A stretch of DNA of 42,017 nt, from NCBI GenBank assembly GCA_009783855.1, contig WRCO01000009.1, forward strand, positions 1 through 42,017, in the 5' to 3' direction. This document shows positions 32,100 through 40,872 of this stretch, one piece after another. Position numbers and translations under genes: made by a program. Numbering within the stretch: the first letter of the stretch is position 1; each line of letters starts with the position of its first letter. The stretch is from Alphaproteobacteria bacterium. GTDB lineage: Bacteria > Pseudomonadota > Alphaproteobacteria > Rs-D84. The notes under the pieces were generated by a model. The model had not been told where the DNA came from. It worked only from the letters and a program-made list of their open reading frames with translations, and did no database searches.

Positions 32100-33821
32100 T
32101 ATCGCGACATCCTCTATGATAAATTGCGCCGACGTTCGTCCGTTGTATTCGTTACATGTCAGGCGGCCGCACATCGTTATTTTACGACCTATATTCGATT
32201 CGTCCAGCAAAAACTGACCAATCGGGCCGCATGCAAGGTTAAAGCCGACAAAGCTTAAACTTACACCCGCGCTTGTCCGTAAAGAGCCGCGGATATGCCC
32301 GCCGCCGCCCATCGTTGTCGCGTATGCCAATTCGCCGCCGTATATCATAAGCATCGGTTCCGGATTACCCTGTCCGAACGGCGCCAATGATTCCATTTCC
32401 CGGACAAGCTTCATATTCGCGCCGCCCGCATCAAGCTGTGCGTCGATTATGATTTCCTGTCTTGGGCGTTCGCCGTCAAGTATTTCGGAAACGCGCCTTT
32501 CCAAAAATTCGCAAAACGCGCCTTCGTTTTCTTCCAATAATGAAAAGCCCGCCGCGGCCGCGTGGCCGCCGCCTTCGGTAAGTATTCCGGCGTCAAGCGC
32601 TTCGTGAATAATCGCGCCAAGGTTTACGCCGGGCGTTCCGCGCCCGCTGCCGTTTATAATGCCGTCCGTTTTCGACGCGACGCACGTCGGCATGCCGAAT
32701 TTGTCCTTTAACCGTCCGGCGATGATTCCCATAACGCCGCCGTGCCAGTTGTCGCCGCAAAGAAACAGACTGTGCCGGCCATTATCACAGCATTTTTCCG
32801 CCATCTCCGACGCAATCATAAGAATGCCGTTTTCGATATCTTTGCGCGCCTGATTTTGTTTGTCCAACTGTTCCGCCAGAATCGCGGCGGTGCCGGGATT
32901 GTCGGTAAGTAATAATTCCAATGCGGGCGACGCGCTTGACAGGCGTCCGGCGGCGTTAAGGCGCGGTCCGATTACAAACCCCGCGACATACACGCTTGCC
33001 TTTTTCGCGCCCGCGATATCCATAAGTGTGCGAAGGCCAAGATTCTGCCTTGCGTCTATTATCTTGAGTCCCGTCGCGACAAAAGCGCGATTAAGTCCCA
33101 CAAGCGGCATCGTGTCGCAAATCGTCCCAAGCGCGACCATATCCATATATTCCAACAAATTGGCGCCCGACACGTCATGACCCGCATCCCTTAATGCCCG
33201 GTTAAGGGCGACCAGAAACATAAACGCGACGCCCACGCCCGCAAGATACGAAAGCCCGGACGTATCGTCCGCGCGCTTTGGATTTATAATCGCGTCCGCA
33301 TTTGGAAGATTTGGTCCGGGGCTGTGATGGTCGGTTACAACGACCGTAAGCCCAAGCTCTTTGGCGCGCGCAGTTTCCCGAACGCTGGATATCCCGCAAT
33401 CGACGGTAATAAGAATTTCCGCGCCCGCATCCGCCAATTCTTCAATTGCGGCGATGTTAAGGCCGTACCCTTCGCCGTCGCGCGACGGCAGATGCCAAAG
33501 CGGGTCAAGGCCGACGCTTCGCAGATATTTTACAATGATTGCGGTTGATGTTATGCCGTCGACGTCATAGTCGCCGAATATCGCGATGCGTTTGCCCGCA
33601 CGCGCGGCGTCTTTTACAATTTCGGCGGCGCGCTCCATCCCGGTCAAAACATTCGGGTCCGGCATCTGGTCCTTTATGGACGGGCAAAGGAAGTTCTGCA
33701 CGTCGGCGGGGTCGGTAACGCCGCGCGCCTGAAGAACGCTTTTGGCAATATTGTCCTGTTTTTCGGTTCCCGATTCGACCCACGTTTTCCCGGACAGGGA
33801 ATGCTCTGCAATCGTTCTCAA
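32097..33821 (-). CDS. recJ: Single-stranded-DNA-specific exonuclease RecJ
   Basis: IFGDYDVDGITSTAI, LITVDCGISS, VVTDHHSPG, GGHAAAAGFSL. Confidence 0.96.
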   Translation of the reverse strand: MRTIAEHSLSGKTWVESGTEKQDNIAKSVLQARGVTDPADVQNFLCPSIKDQMPDPNVLTGMERAAEIVKDAARAGKRIAIFGDYDVDGITSTAIIVKYLRSVGLDPLWHLPSRDGEGYGLNIAAIEELADAGAEILITVDCGISSVRETARAKELGLTVVVTDHHSPGPNLPNADAIINPKRADDTSGLSYLAGVGVAFMFLVALNRALRDAGHDVSGANLLEYMDMVALGTICDTMPLVGLNRAFVATGLKIIDARQNLGLRTLMDIAGAKKASVYVAGFVIGPRLNAAGRLSSASPALELLLTDNPGTAAILAEQLDKQNQARKDIENGILMIASEMAEKCCDNGRHSLFLCGDNWHGGVMGIIAGRLKDKFGMPTCVASKTDGIINGSGRGTPGVNLGAIIHEALDAGILTEGGGHAAAAGFSLLEENEGAFCEFLERRVSEILDGERPRQEIIIDAQLDAGGANMKLVREMESLAPFGQGNPEPMLMIYGGELAYATTMGGGGHIRGSLRTSAGVSLSFVGFNLACGPIGQFLLDESNIGRKITMCGRLTCNEYNGRTSAQFIIEDVAI

Positions 33822-33891
33822 CTTAATCTCTTTCTTATTGATTTAATGATAACAGCAAAACTGAGCAATCGCAAACGGAAAAAATTTCGCG

Positions 33892-33921
33892 TTGACAATA
33901 TTGTGATTATATTCCTAGAAT
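33892..33921 (+). promoter_or_regulatory. Sigma70-like promoter TTGACA-N18-TAGAAT
   Basis: TTGACA 33892-33897, TAGAAT 33916-33921. Confidence 0.6.
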
Positions 33922-33933
33922 CGTCGGCCGACT

Positions 33934-35178
33934 GTGAGAGATAAAATTTCCATTTTTGTCGCTTTGTACATGCTGATTTTTGGCGGCGCGCCCGCATCGA
34001 CAAGTCATCTTGTGGAAAATGCCAAGGGCGCGCATTTTATGGATATCGTAAAGGAAGCCCAGTCGAACGGCGCCGGAAAATTAATATTGCGGAATTCGGA
34101 AATTCATTTCAATCTGTGCTGTCTGCCGTATGTCATGCCGGTGGAAATCCAAGGCGCTGTTACTTTCGTTCTTCCCAGAATGCCAAAGTCTGGCGAACAT
34201 ATCCTTCTTGCCGACGCGCACCGCGCGGGATTTATTTTCATCAGTGCCGGGCCGCCCGGGATGTTCGATACGAAAGTCGTATGGCGCGACGAGGACAGTG
34301 TCGCAATCCTTGTCGTATCGCGGGTGACGGATTACAGCCGGCTTCTGGACAGTCCGGAGGGTTGGTTCTTGGACGATTTGCGCGATGTCGGGGCATATCC
34401 GGGACTTATCCAGCGTTTGGATGCCGCGCAATCAATGGTCCAGCTGTACAATGTTATTGAAAACAGCGTCGCGCTTCGCCCGGCAAGACTTATGAATCCG
34501 TTAAGGGTGTTTGCCATGTTTTCGCGCACCGACGATATGGCGGGCACGGATACGATATTCGGCGACGATTTGACTTTGTATTCCGCGAATGCCGGTTTTG
34601 ATATATCCGCGGGCAACGCATCGTTCGGCGTGTCGGTTCGCGCGGGCGATTTCTCAAATTCCGGGTTGGAAGAATTCGACGGCATATTTTACGGTTTCGA
34701 TATTCGCGGCCGGATGGATTACAGAATATTTTATGCCGCGGCGAATGCCGGCGTCTTATTTGCAAATTTCCAAACAGGACCCGTGCACGACGGCCTTGGC
34801 GGCATGACGTTCGACCCGCGCGGCACCGCGTATCACGGCACCGCCGAACTTGGCGCAAAAGCGTTTGTCCGCGGCGGCTTCCATATAACGCCGTTTGTCC
34901 GCGCACACGGCTTTTCGTCGCGCGTATTGTACGACAGTTTTTCAGAAATCACATTCGCGGGCGGCGGGCGCATGGGATACAGAGAAGTAAACATGGGTAT
35001 CGAAACGGAATACGGCGCGTACGGGTTGGCGTATCATTCCGGCGGCGGCGAGTTCGGAATTCGCGCCGATATAAATTCTCCGCGCGATGGTTTTGGCGTC
35101 GGCTTAAATGCCGCGGTTATGGATATGGATTTAGGAAGGTTTTATAAACTGGGCGCCAGTATCAGGATTGATTTTTGA
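33934..35178 (+). CDS. Outer-membrane beta-barrel/autotransporter-translocator-like protein (GTG start)
   Basis: Signal peptide, alternating amphipathic strands, C-terminal ...FYKLGASIRIDF* with terminal Phe. Confidence 0.65.
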   Translation: MRDKISIFVALYMLIFGGAPASTSHLVENAKGAHFMDIVKEAQSNGAGKLILRNSEIHFNLCCLPYVMPVEIQGAVTFVLPRMPKSGEHILLADAHRAGFIFISAGPPGMFDTKVVWRDEDSVAILVVSRVTDYSRLLDSPEGWFLDDLRDVGAYPGLIQRLDAAQSMVQLYNVIENSVALRPARLMNPLRVFAMFSRTDDMAGTDTIFGDDLTLYSANAGFDISAGNASFGVSVRAGDFSNSGLEEFDGIFYGFDIRGRMDYRIFYAAANAGVLFANFQTGPVHDGLGGMTFDPRGTAYHGTAELGAKAFVRGGFHITPFVRAHGFSSRVLYDSFSEITFAGGGRMGYREVNMGIETEYGAYGLAYHSGGGEFGIRADINSPRDGFGVGLNAAVMDMDLGRFYKLGASIRIDF

Positions 35179-36457
35179 CAACTTCTCCGCGAAGGCTGCA
35201 TTTGTTCGCAGAAGTTACGCGAACCGGGACCAGCGCCGAATCGGTTTTCGGGATGATTATTTGCTGCATATAAGGCGTCCTTGCAATCAGATGTTTACCG
35301 GTTTTGTCCGGACCTTCGACAAGGCATTCAAATATTTTTCCAACGCATGATTCATTAAACGCGCGGTTGTTTTCGTTAAGGATGCCGTCAAGGATTTTCA
35401 AGCGTTGTTTTTTTATATTTTCCGGAATCTGGCCGGGCATCAACGCGGCGGCGGTATGCGGCCGCGGACTGTATTTGAACGAAAAAGAATTTATATATCC
35501 GACCTTTTGCGCGACGTCACAGCTTTGTTCAAATTCTTCATCTGTTTCGCCCGGAAACCCGACGATGAAGTCCGATGAAATCTGAATGTCCTGGCGAATA
35601 TTTTTCAATTTATCAACTATGCCGAGATATAGCTCCAAAGAATACGGACGGTTCATCCTTGTCAATACATTCTGGGACCCGCTTTGTATAGGCATGTTCA
35701 AAAACGGCAAAAGCTTTGGTTCCGTACCGAATAACGCAATCAAATCGTCGGACATTTCGGTGGGGTACGACGATGTAAACCGGATGCGTTTGACCGATTC
35801 AATGTTCGCGGTTTCGCGGATAAGGTTTGCCAAAGAAAATTTGTACCCGTTTACATTTTGGCCAAGAAAACAGATTTCAATCGCGCCCGCATCCGCCGCC
35901 GCATGAACATCGCGCATGACATCGTCGAACGGGCGCGACAATTCCCGTCCGCGGGTAAACGGCACTATGCAATATGTACAGCAATGGTTGCATCCTTCTT
36001 GGATTGGAACATACGCGAATGCCGAATGATGAATCTTGAATGCTGAATTATCAAGGGCGTTGAATTTTTCAAGCCCCGGCAATTCAATGTCCAATAATTT
36101 TACACCCGGGTTCGCGATTATTTCCGGCAGCTTGTGATAGGTCTGCGGGCCCAGAACGAAATTCAATTCCGGAATCCGGCGGAACGCATCCGTGCCCGCC
36201 TCTCTCGCGACGCATCCGACGATGCCGAATATCGCGTCCGGTTTTTTATTGCTGCGCAGTCGGCCAAGCTCGCTGAACACTTTATTTGTCGCCTTTTCGC
36301 GCACCGCGCATGTATTAAGCACAATCGCATCCGCCGCCTTTGCGTCATCCGTTTCGGCGAATCCCATCGCGCGAAACATGGACGCGATACGCATGCTGTC
36401 GTACACGTTCATCTGGCAGCCGAAAGTTTTGATATAGAATTTTTTCATAGCTGTCAT
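35162..36457 (-). CDS. miaB: tRNA-2-methylthio-N6-dimethylallyladenosine synthase MiaB
   Basis: FYIKTFGCQMNVYDS; VPIQEGCNHCCTYCIVPFTRGRE. Confidence 0.94.
   Translation of the reverse strand: MTAMKKFYIKTFGCQMNVYDSMRIASMFRAMGFAETDDAKAADAIVLNTCAVREKATNKVFSELGRLRSNKKPDAIFGIVGCVAREAGTDAFRRIPELNFVLGPQTYHKLPEIIANPGVKLLDIELPGLEKFNALDNSAFKIHHSAFAYVPIQEGCNHCCTYCIVPFTRGRELSRPFDDVMRDVHAAADAGAIEICFLGQNVNGYKFSLANLIRETANIESVKRIRFTSSYPTEMSDDLIALFGTEPKLLPFLNMPIQSGSQNVLTRMNRPYSLELYLGIVDKLKNIRQDIQISSDFIVGFPGETDEEFEQSCDVAQKVGYINSFSFKYSPRPHTAAALMPGQIPENIKKQRLKILDGILNENNRAFNESCVGKIFECLVEGPDKTGKHLIARTPYMQQIIIPKTDSALVPVRVTSANKCSLRGEVVKNQS
36016..36051. repeat. Heptad block (gaatgcc gaatgat gaatctt gaatgct gaattat) in miaB
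   Basis: Period 7; encodes DNSAFKIHHSAFA. Confidence 0.92.
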
Positions 36458-36476
36458 TGACAGGAATTAACAGGCG

Positions 36477-36788
36477 TTATTTGTTCCGCGTTCTTTTGAA
36501 TATCGCTTTACGTCCGCGCGAAAATTTTTGAGTTTGCGCAAAAGCATTATTCGTGCCGGCGGTCGTTTCCGGCGCGTCGGTTTCAACAAGTTTCGCCCCA
36601 AATACGGGGTCATAGTCAAGCGTGATGACTTTTGGTGTTTGGCTTTTCATATTAGTCTTTTTGGTTTCTGGTTTCGTGGTTTTATTTGGTTCTCCGGCTA
36701 TCCATGTCATTTCGTACAGCGGTGTTTCATAATCAGGGTTAAAAACAATTTTCGGCATCATCATAATTTTTTGTTCCGTCTTGCTCAT
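36477..36788 (-). CDS. Hypothetical protein (103 aa)
   Basis: ORF in gat-miaB cluster with SD aaaggagaaatcg. Confidence 0.6.
   Translation of the reverse strand: MSKTEQKIMMMPKIVFNPDYETPLYEMTWIAGEPNKTTKPETKKTNMKSQTPKVITLDYDPVFGAKLVETDAPETTAGTNNAFAQTQKFSRGRKAIFKRTRNK
36659..36692. repeat. Candidate heptad block (tttggtt tctggtt tcgtggt tttattt ggttct)
   Basis: Approximate period 7. Confidence 0.5.
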
Positions 36789-36803
36789 TCGATTTCTCCT
36801 TTA

Positions 36804-38291
36804 TCAGTTCAGCTTTTCTTTCAAAATTTCATTTACCGCCGCCGGGTTTGCGGTGCCGCCGGTTTGCTTCATAACCTGTCCGACAAAAAAGCCAAGCATG
36901 CCCGTCTTGCCGGATTTGTATTCGGCCACTTGCGCCGCATTCGCGGCAAGCACGGCGTCCACCGCCGCCGCAATGGCGCCGGTGTCGTTATTTTGTTTCA
37001 GGTTATGACGTTCGGCGATTTCACGCGGCGCGCCCGGTTCGCCGTCAAGCATTTTGATAAATATGTCTTTGGCGATTTTTCCGGATATGTCGCCCACCGA
37101 AATCATATCGACCAATTCGCGCAAATCGCCGGGCTTCATTTCGAATTCCGGATGCGCGGACAATTCCGAAAGCATCCAGTTGGCGACGGGTTTTGCACGT
37201 TCTTTTTTGCCGTCGATTGCTTCTTCGAAAAATCCGGATGTTTCGACCGATTCGGTAAGGCGCGCGGCATCGTATTCCGAAAGGCCGAAATCCGCCGTAT
37301 AGCGCGCGCGGCGCGCGCCCGGCATTTCGGGCAGGGAGGCGCGGATACGCTCAATCTGTTCATCGGTAATAACCAGCGGCAGCAAATCCGGGTCGGGAAA
37401 ATAACGATAATCAAGCGCGTCTTCTTTAGAGCGCTGGACGGAAGTCTTTCCGCTGTTCTGGTCGTAACGCATTGTGTCTTGCGAAACCGTGCCGCCTGAT
37501 TCATAGATTTCGATTTGGCGGCGGGCTTCGAATTCAATCGCGTTTTTGATGAATTTGAACGACACCATGTTTTTTGTTTCCGTACGTGTGCGAAATTCCT
37601 TTTCGCCAGCTTTGCGCACGGACACATTCACATCGGCGCGCATGCTTCCTTCTTCCATGTTGGCGTTCGACACGCCAAGGGCGCGTACGGTCTCTTGCAC
37701 GGCGCGAAGGTATTTTTCGGCTTCGTCCGGCGATGTTATATATGAATTTTCATCCGGATTTTTCGTATCCAGAAACGTCACGATTTCAAGAAGCGCAACA
37801 CCAGAGCGGTTCAAATCCACGAACGATTTCGACGGATGCATGTCGTGCTTGTTTTTACCGGCATCCTGTTCCAGGTGCGCGCGTTCGATAAGGATTTTTT
37901 TCGGTGCGCCATTGTCGTCGGTAATTTCCAACCATCCGCGGCCGACAACGGGCGGCTTGCCCGGGGGTTGCGAAATCTGATATCCTTGGGGAAGGTCGGG
38001 ATAGAAATACTGTTTCCGCGCGAAAATGCTTTTCCGTGAAATTTCCGCATTGATGGCAAGGCCGAAACGAATTGCCTGGTCGACGCATTCGCGGTTAAGA
38101 GCGGGAAGCATGCCGGGCATCGCCGCGTCGACGAACGACGCTTGCGTGTTTGCCGGCACGGACGGATTGTAATCGGCCGACGCGCCGCTGAACAGTTTGC
38201 TGTTGCTGTGGACTTCGACATGGGTTTCAAGTCCGATGACAAGTTCCCAATCGCCCGTTTTGCCTTTTATCGTGTACTTTTGTGTTGCCAT
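36804..38291 (-). CDS. gatB: Asp-tRNA(Asn)/Glu-tRNA(Gln) amidotransferase subunit B
   Basis: WELVIGLETHVEVHSNSKLFSGA; start at MATQKYT. Confidence 0.95.
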   Translation of the reverse strand: MATQKYTIKGKTGDWELVIGLETHVEVHSNSKLFSGASADYNPSVPANTQASFVDAAMPGMLPALNRECVDQAIRFGLAINAEISRKSIFARKQYFYPDLPQGYQISQPPGKPPVVGRGWLEITDDNGAPKKILIERAHLEQDAGKNKHDMHPSKSFVDLNRSGVALLEIVTFLDTKNPDENSYITSPDEAEKYLRAVQETVRALGVSNANMEEGSMRADVNVSVRKAGEKEFRTRTETKNMVSFKFIKNAIEFEARRQIEIYESGGTVSQDTMRYDQNSGKTSVQRSKEDALDYRYFPDPDLLPLVITDEQIERIRASLPEMPGARRARYTADFGLSEYDAARLTESVETSGFFEEAIDGKKERAKPVANWMLSELSAHPEFEMKPGDLRELVDMISVGDISGKIAKDIFIKMLDGEPGAPREIAERHNLKQNNDTGAIAAAVDAVLAANAAQVAEYKSGKTGMLGFFVGQVMKQTGGTANPAAVNEILKEKLN

Positions 38292-38304
38292 GATGCTGTC
38301 CGGG

Positions 38305-38610
38305 TTATCTGTTTTTCTTGCTTGCAAATTCATTCGCATCGGCAATAAGCATGTCAAGAACAGTCTGATAGTCCAGGGTGATATTTCTGGTTTTCAAATC
38401 ATAGATATCCGGTTGGTCATTTCTGTACTCTTTTGCTTCTTCCATTTGCCGTTCGTATTTCTCGGTTGCCAGTTTTGCTAGTTCCTGCGTCGCCTTATAA
38501 AATTCTGTTTGTTTCTGGTCGGTATGATTTGTCATGCCGTTTTGGATTTTTTCGTTCAAAATCTTCAAACGCATGTTCGCGCCGATTTTTAATGTTTCTG
38601 CGTTTATCAT
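38305..38610 (-). CDS. Hypothetical protein (101 aa) between gatA and gatB
   Basis: ORF starts immediately after gatA stop. Confidence 0.6.
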   Translation of the reverse strand: MINAETLKIGANMRLKILNEKIQNGMTNHTDQKQTEFYKATQELAKLATEKYERQMEEAKEYRNDQPDIYDLKTRNITLDYQTVLDMLIADANEFASKKNR

Positions 38611-38611
38611 T

Positions 38612-40084
38612 TCATTCCCCCATGATTACCGTCGGGCGGTTGTCCAGATTTGCGAACTGTTCGATATGTTTGGCCAGCTGCAGCACGCGCTTGTCATCAA
38701 ATCGGCGGCCGACGACTTGCAGCCCAAGGGGCAGACCGTTCACAGCCAGCGCCGCCGGCACGGATGCCGCGGGAAGTCCCGACAAATTCATCGCGACCGT
38801 AAACAGGTCAAGCGCGTATCCGTCCAAAGGCGTCATCTGGGAATCAATCGGTATCGCGGTACTCGCGCTTGACGGGCAGATTATAAAGTCGCATTTTTCG
38901 AACGCCGCCCGCCATCCGTCGTCTATCAACCTTCGCACGCGCGCCGCCTGCATAAAATACGCGTCGTACGATTCGGACGACAATACGGCGGTGCCGATTA
39001 TAAGACGGCGTTTCACTTCGTCGCCGAATCCGGCGGCTCTTGTTTTCTTGTAAGTATCAATCAAATCAGAACCGGGCACGCGAAGTCCGTAACGCATGCC
39101 GTCATATCGGGCAAGGTTTGACGATGCTTCGGCCGGGGCGATTATATAATAGACAGCCAAAGCGTTAAGGATATGCGGTATGGAGACTTCGATAATTTCC
39201 GCTCCGCCGGCGCGCAGGTTTTCGATATGTTTTTGCTGTGCCGTTTTTACATCGTTGGAAACTTCGACATCGTTGAATTCTTTCACAATTCCGATTTTAA
39301 TTCCGGAAAGAGGCAATGGCGCCAAAGGTTCGGCAAGTGATTTTGCAATATCGTCGGCGCGCGCGGCGGATGTGCTTTCGCGCGGCTCGCATCCCGCCAT
39401 CGCGGAAAGCATCAATGCCGCATCGGAAGCGCTGCGCGCGATTGGGCCCGGATGGTCAAGGCTTGACGCGAACGCGATGCATCCATAGCGGCTGCATACT
39501 CCATATGTCGGCTTCATCCCGACAAGCCCCGTGATGCTTGATGGAAACCGAATCGAGCCGCCGGTGTCCGTACCGGTCGCACAAAGCGCAAGTCCGCCAG
39601 CAACCGCGGCGGTCGAGCCGCCGGATGAACCGCCGGCGGTAAGTTTTTTATCCCGTTGGTATGGATTTACCGGCGTGCCGAAGAAAGACGTTTTCGACAT
39701 GCCGCCCATCGCGAATTCATCCAGATTGACTTTGCCAAGCATGACGCACCCCGCATCCGCCAATCTTTGCGAAACCGCTGATTCGTATTCCGGTATAAAA
39801 TTTTCAAGCATTTTGGACGCGGCGGTCGTGCGGACTCCCTTGGTCGCGAACAGGTCCTTCATGCCGATTGGAATGCCTTCCAACGGCCGCGGGTTTCCCG
39901 CCGCATAACGCCGGTCGGATTCCGCCGCGTCCGCCAAAGCGCGTTCAGCAGTCACGGTGATATAGCAATTCAATTCCGCTCCAAACTTTTCAATCCGGTC
40001 AAGGTATGCGCGCGTCAGGTCCGTCGCCGTAATTTCACGCGCGCGAAGTTTGGCAAGGGCTTCGGTCAATGTCAGGTTTATCAT
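38612..40084 (-). CDS. gatA: Asp/Glu-tRNA amidotransferase subunit A
   Basis: GMKDLFATKGVRTTAAS; amidase signature GGSSGGSTAAVAGGLALCATGTDTGGSIRFPSS; start MINLTLTEA. Confidence 0.96.
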   Translation of the reverse strand: MINLTLTEALAKLRAREITATDLTRAYLDRIEKFGAELNCYITVTAERALADAAESDRRYAAGNPRPLEGIPIGMKDLFATKGVRTTAASKMLENFIPEYESAVSQRLADAGCVMLGKVNLDEFAMGGMSKTSFFGTPVNPYQRDKKLTAGGSSGGSTAAVAGGLALCATGTDTGGSIRFPSSITGLVGMKPTYGVCSRYGCIAFASSLDHPGPIARSASDAALMLSAMAGCEPRESTSAARADDIAKSLAEPLAPLPLSGIKIGIVKEFNDVEVSNDVKTAQQKHIENLRAGGAEIIEVSIPHILNALAVYYIIAPAEASSNLARYDGMRYGLRVPGSDLIDTYKKTRAAGFGDEVKRRLIIGTAVLSSESYDAYFMQAARVRRLIDDGWRAAFEKCDFIICPSSASTAIPIDSQMTPLDGYALDLFTVAMNLSGLPAASVPAALAVNGLPLGLQVVGRRFDDKRVLQLAKHIEQFANLDNRPTVIMGE

Positions 40085-40085
40085 T

Positions 40086-40370
40086 TTATTCGTCCATAAC
40101 TTTTGGCACGGTGAAATAGCCGTCGATGGTGTCCGGCGCGTTCGACAGAATGGCGTCGCGGATATTGTCGGCGGTAACAATGTCTTCACGCAGGGGCGCA
40201 TCGCCGTCCGCCGGGGTAAGCATGGGGACGATGTCCGCTGTGTCGACCGCCTGTAATTTATCAAGCCAATCGGCAACAGAACTGATATTCATCCGGTCAA
40301 GCTGTTCGTCCGAAATTTCTATCCGCGCCGAGTGCGCGAATTTTTGCAATTGTTGTTTGGTAAAAGACAT
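40086..40370 (-). CDS. gatC: Asp/Glu-tRNA amidotransferase subunit C
   Basis: QKFAHSARIEISDEQLDRM...LREDIVT. Confidence 0.9.
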   Translation of the reverse strand: MSFTKQQLQKFAHSARIEISDEQLDRMNISSVADWLDKLQAVDTADIVPMLTPADGDAPLREDIVTADNIRDAILSNAPDTIDGYFTVPKVMDE

Positions 40371-40419
40371 ATTTTGTATCCGATTTGCTATTTATTAATT
40401 TTGTCCGTATAATAATATC

Positions 40420-40872
40420 ATGTTATATCCAGATTTCAAGGACTTTGCGGCAAATATTCCGTCCGATGGGCGCCTTGTGGGTATTGATTGGGGCGCCCGG
40501 CGCATAGGCGTCGCGATAAGCGATGACCGGCGGGAATTCGTATTCCCAAGAGAAATAGTCGATAGTCGCCGGGCGCCGGCCGACAGCCTTGTTGAAGAGC
40601 TGGTCAAATCCGAAAAGATTGCCGGTATTGTCATCGGACTGCCGCGGTATGCCGACGGGACTGATTCTGCGACGACGCGCGCGGCGCGGGAATTTGCGGA
40701 AAAGATATCCGCATCTGTGCGGGTGCCGGTGGGTTTTGTGGATGAAAATTTGACATCGGTCGAAGCGGAAGAACGGCAGGCGGCAACTGGCAAGCGGCAA
40801 ACGACAAACGATTCAATCGCGGCGGCGATAATACTTGAAAATGCCATCGCGATGATAAAAAGGCTTACATAA
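40420..40872 (+). CDS. ruvX: Holliday junction resolvase-like protein (YqgF/RuvX)
   Basis: LVGIDWGARRIGVAISDDRREF...IVIGLPRYADGTDS...FVDENLTSVEAE. Confidence 0.92.
   Translation: MLYPDFKDFAANIPSDGRLVGIDWGARRIGVAISDDRREFVFPREIVDSRRAPADSLVEELVKSEKIAGIVIGLPRYADGTDSATTRAAREFAEKISASVRVPVGFVDENLTSVEAEERQAATGKRQTTNDSIAAAIILENAIAMIKRLT
40774..40811. repeat. Heptad block (ggcaggc ggcaact ggcaagc ggcaaac gacaaac g) in ruvX
   Basis: Period 7; encodes RQAATGKRQTTN. Confidence 0.92.

Noticed and set aside
36528-37499. 323-aa plus-strand ORF
   Set aside because: Antisense to gatB and the 103-aa gene; composition typical of a shadow ORF.
3401-40811. CRISPR array interpretation of the repeats
   Set aside because: No constant repeats of 24-40 bp with regular unique spacers, no cas genes; blocks are dispersed singly or as inverted pairs.
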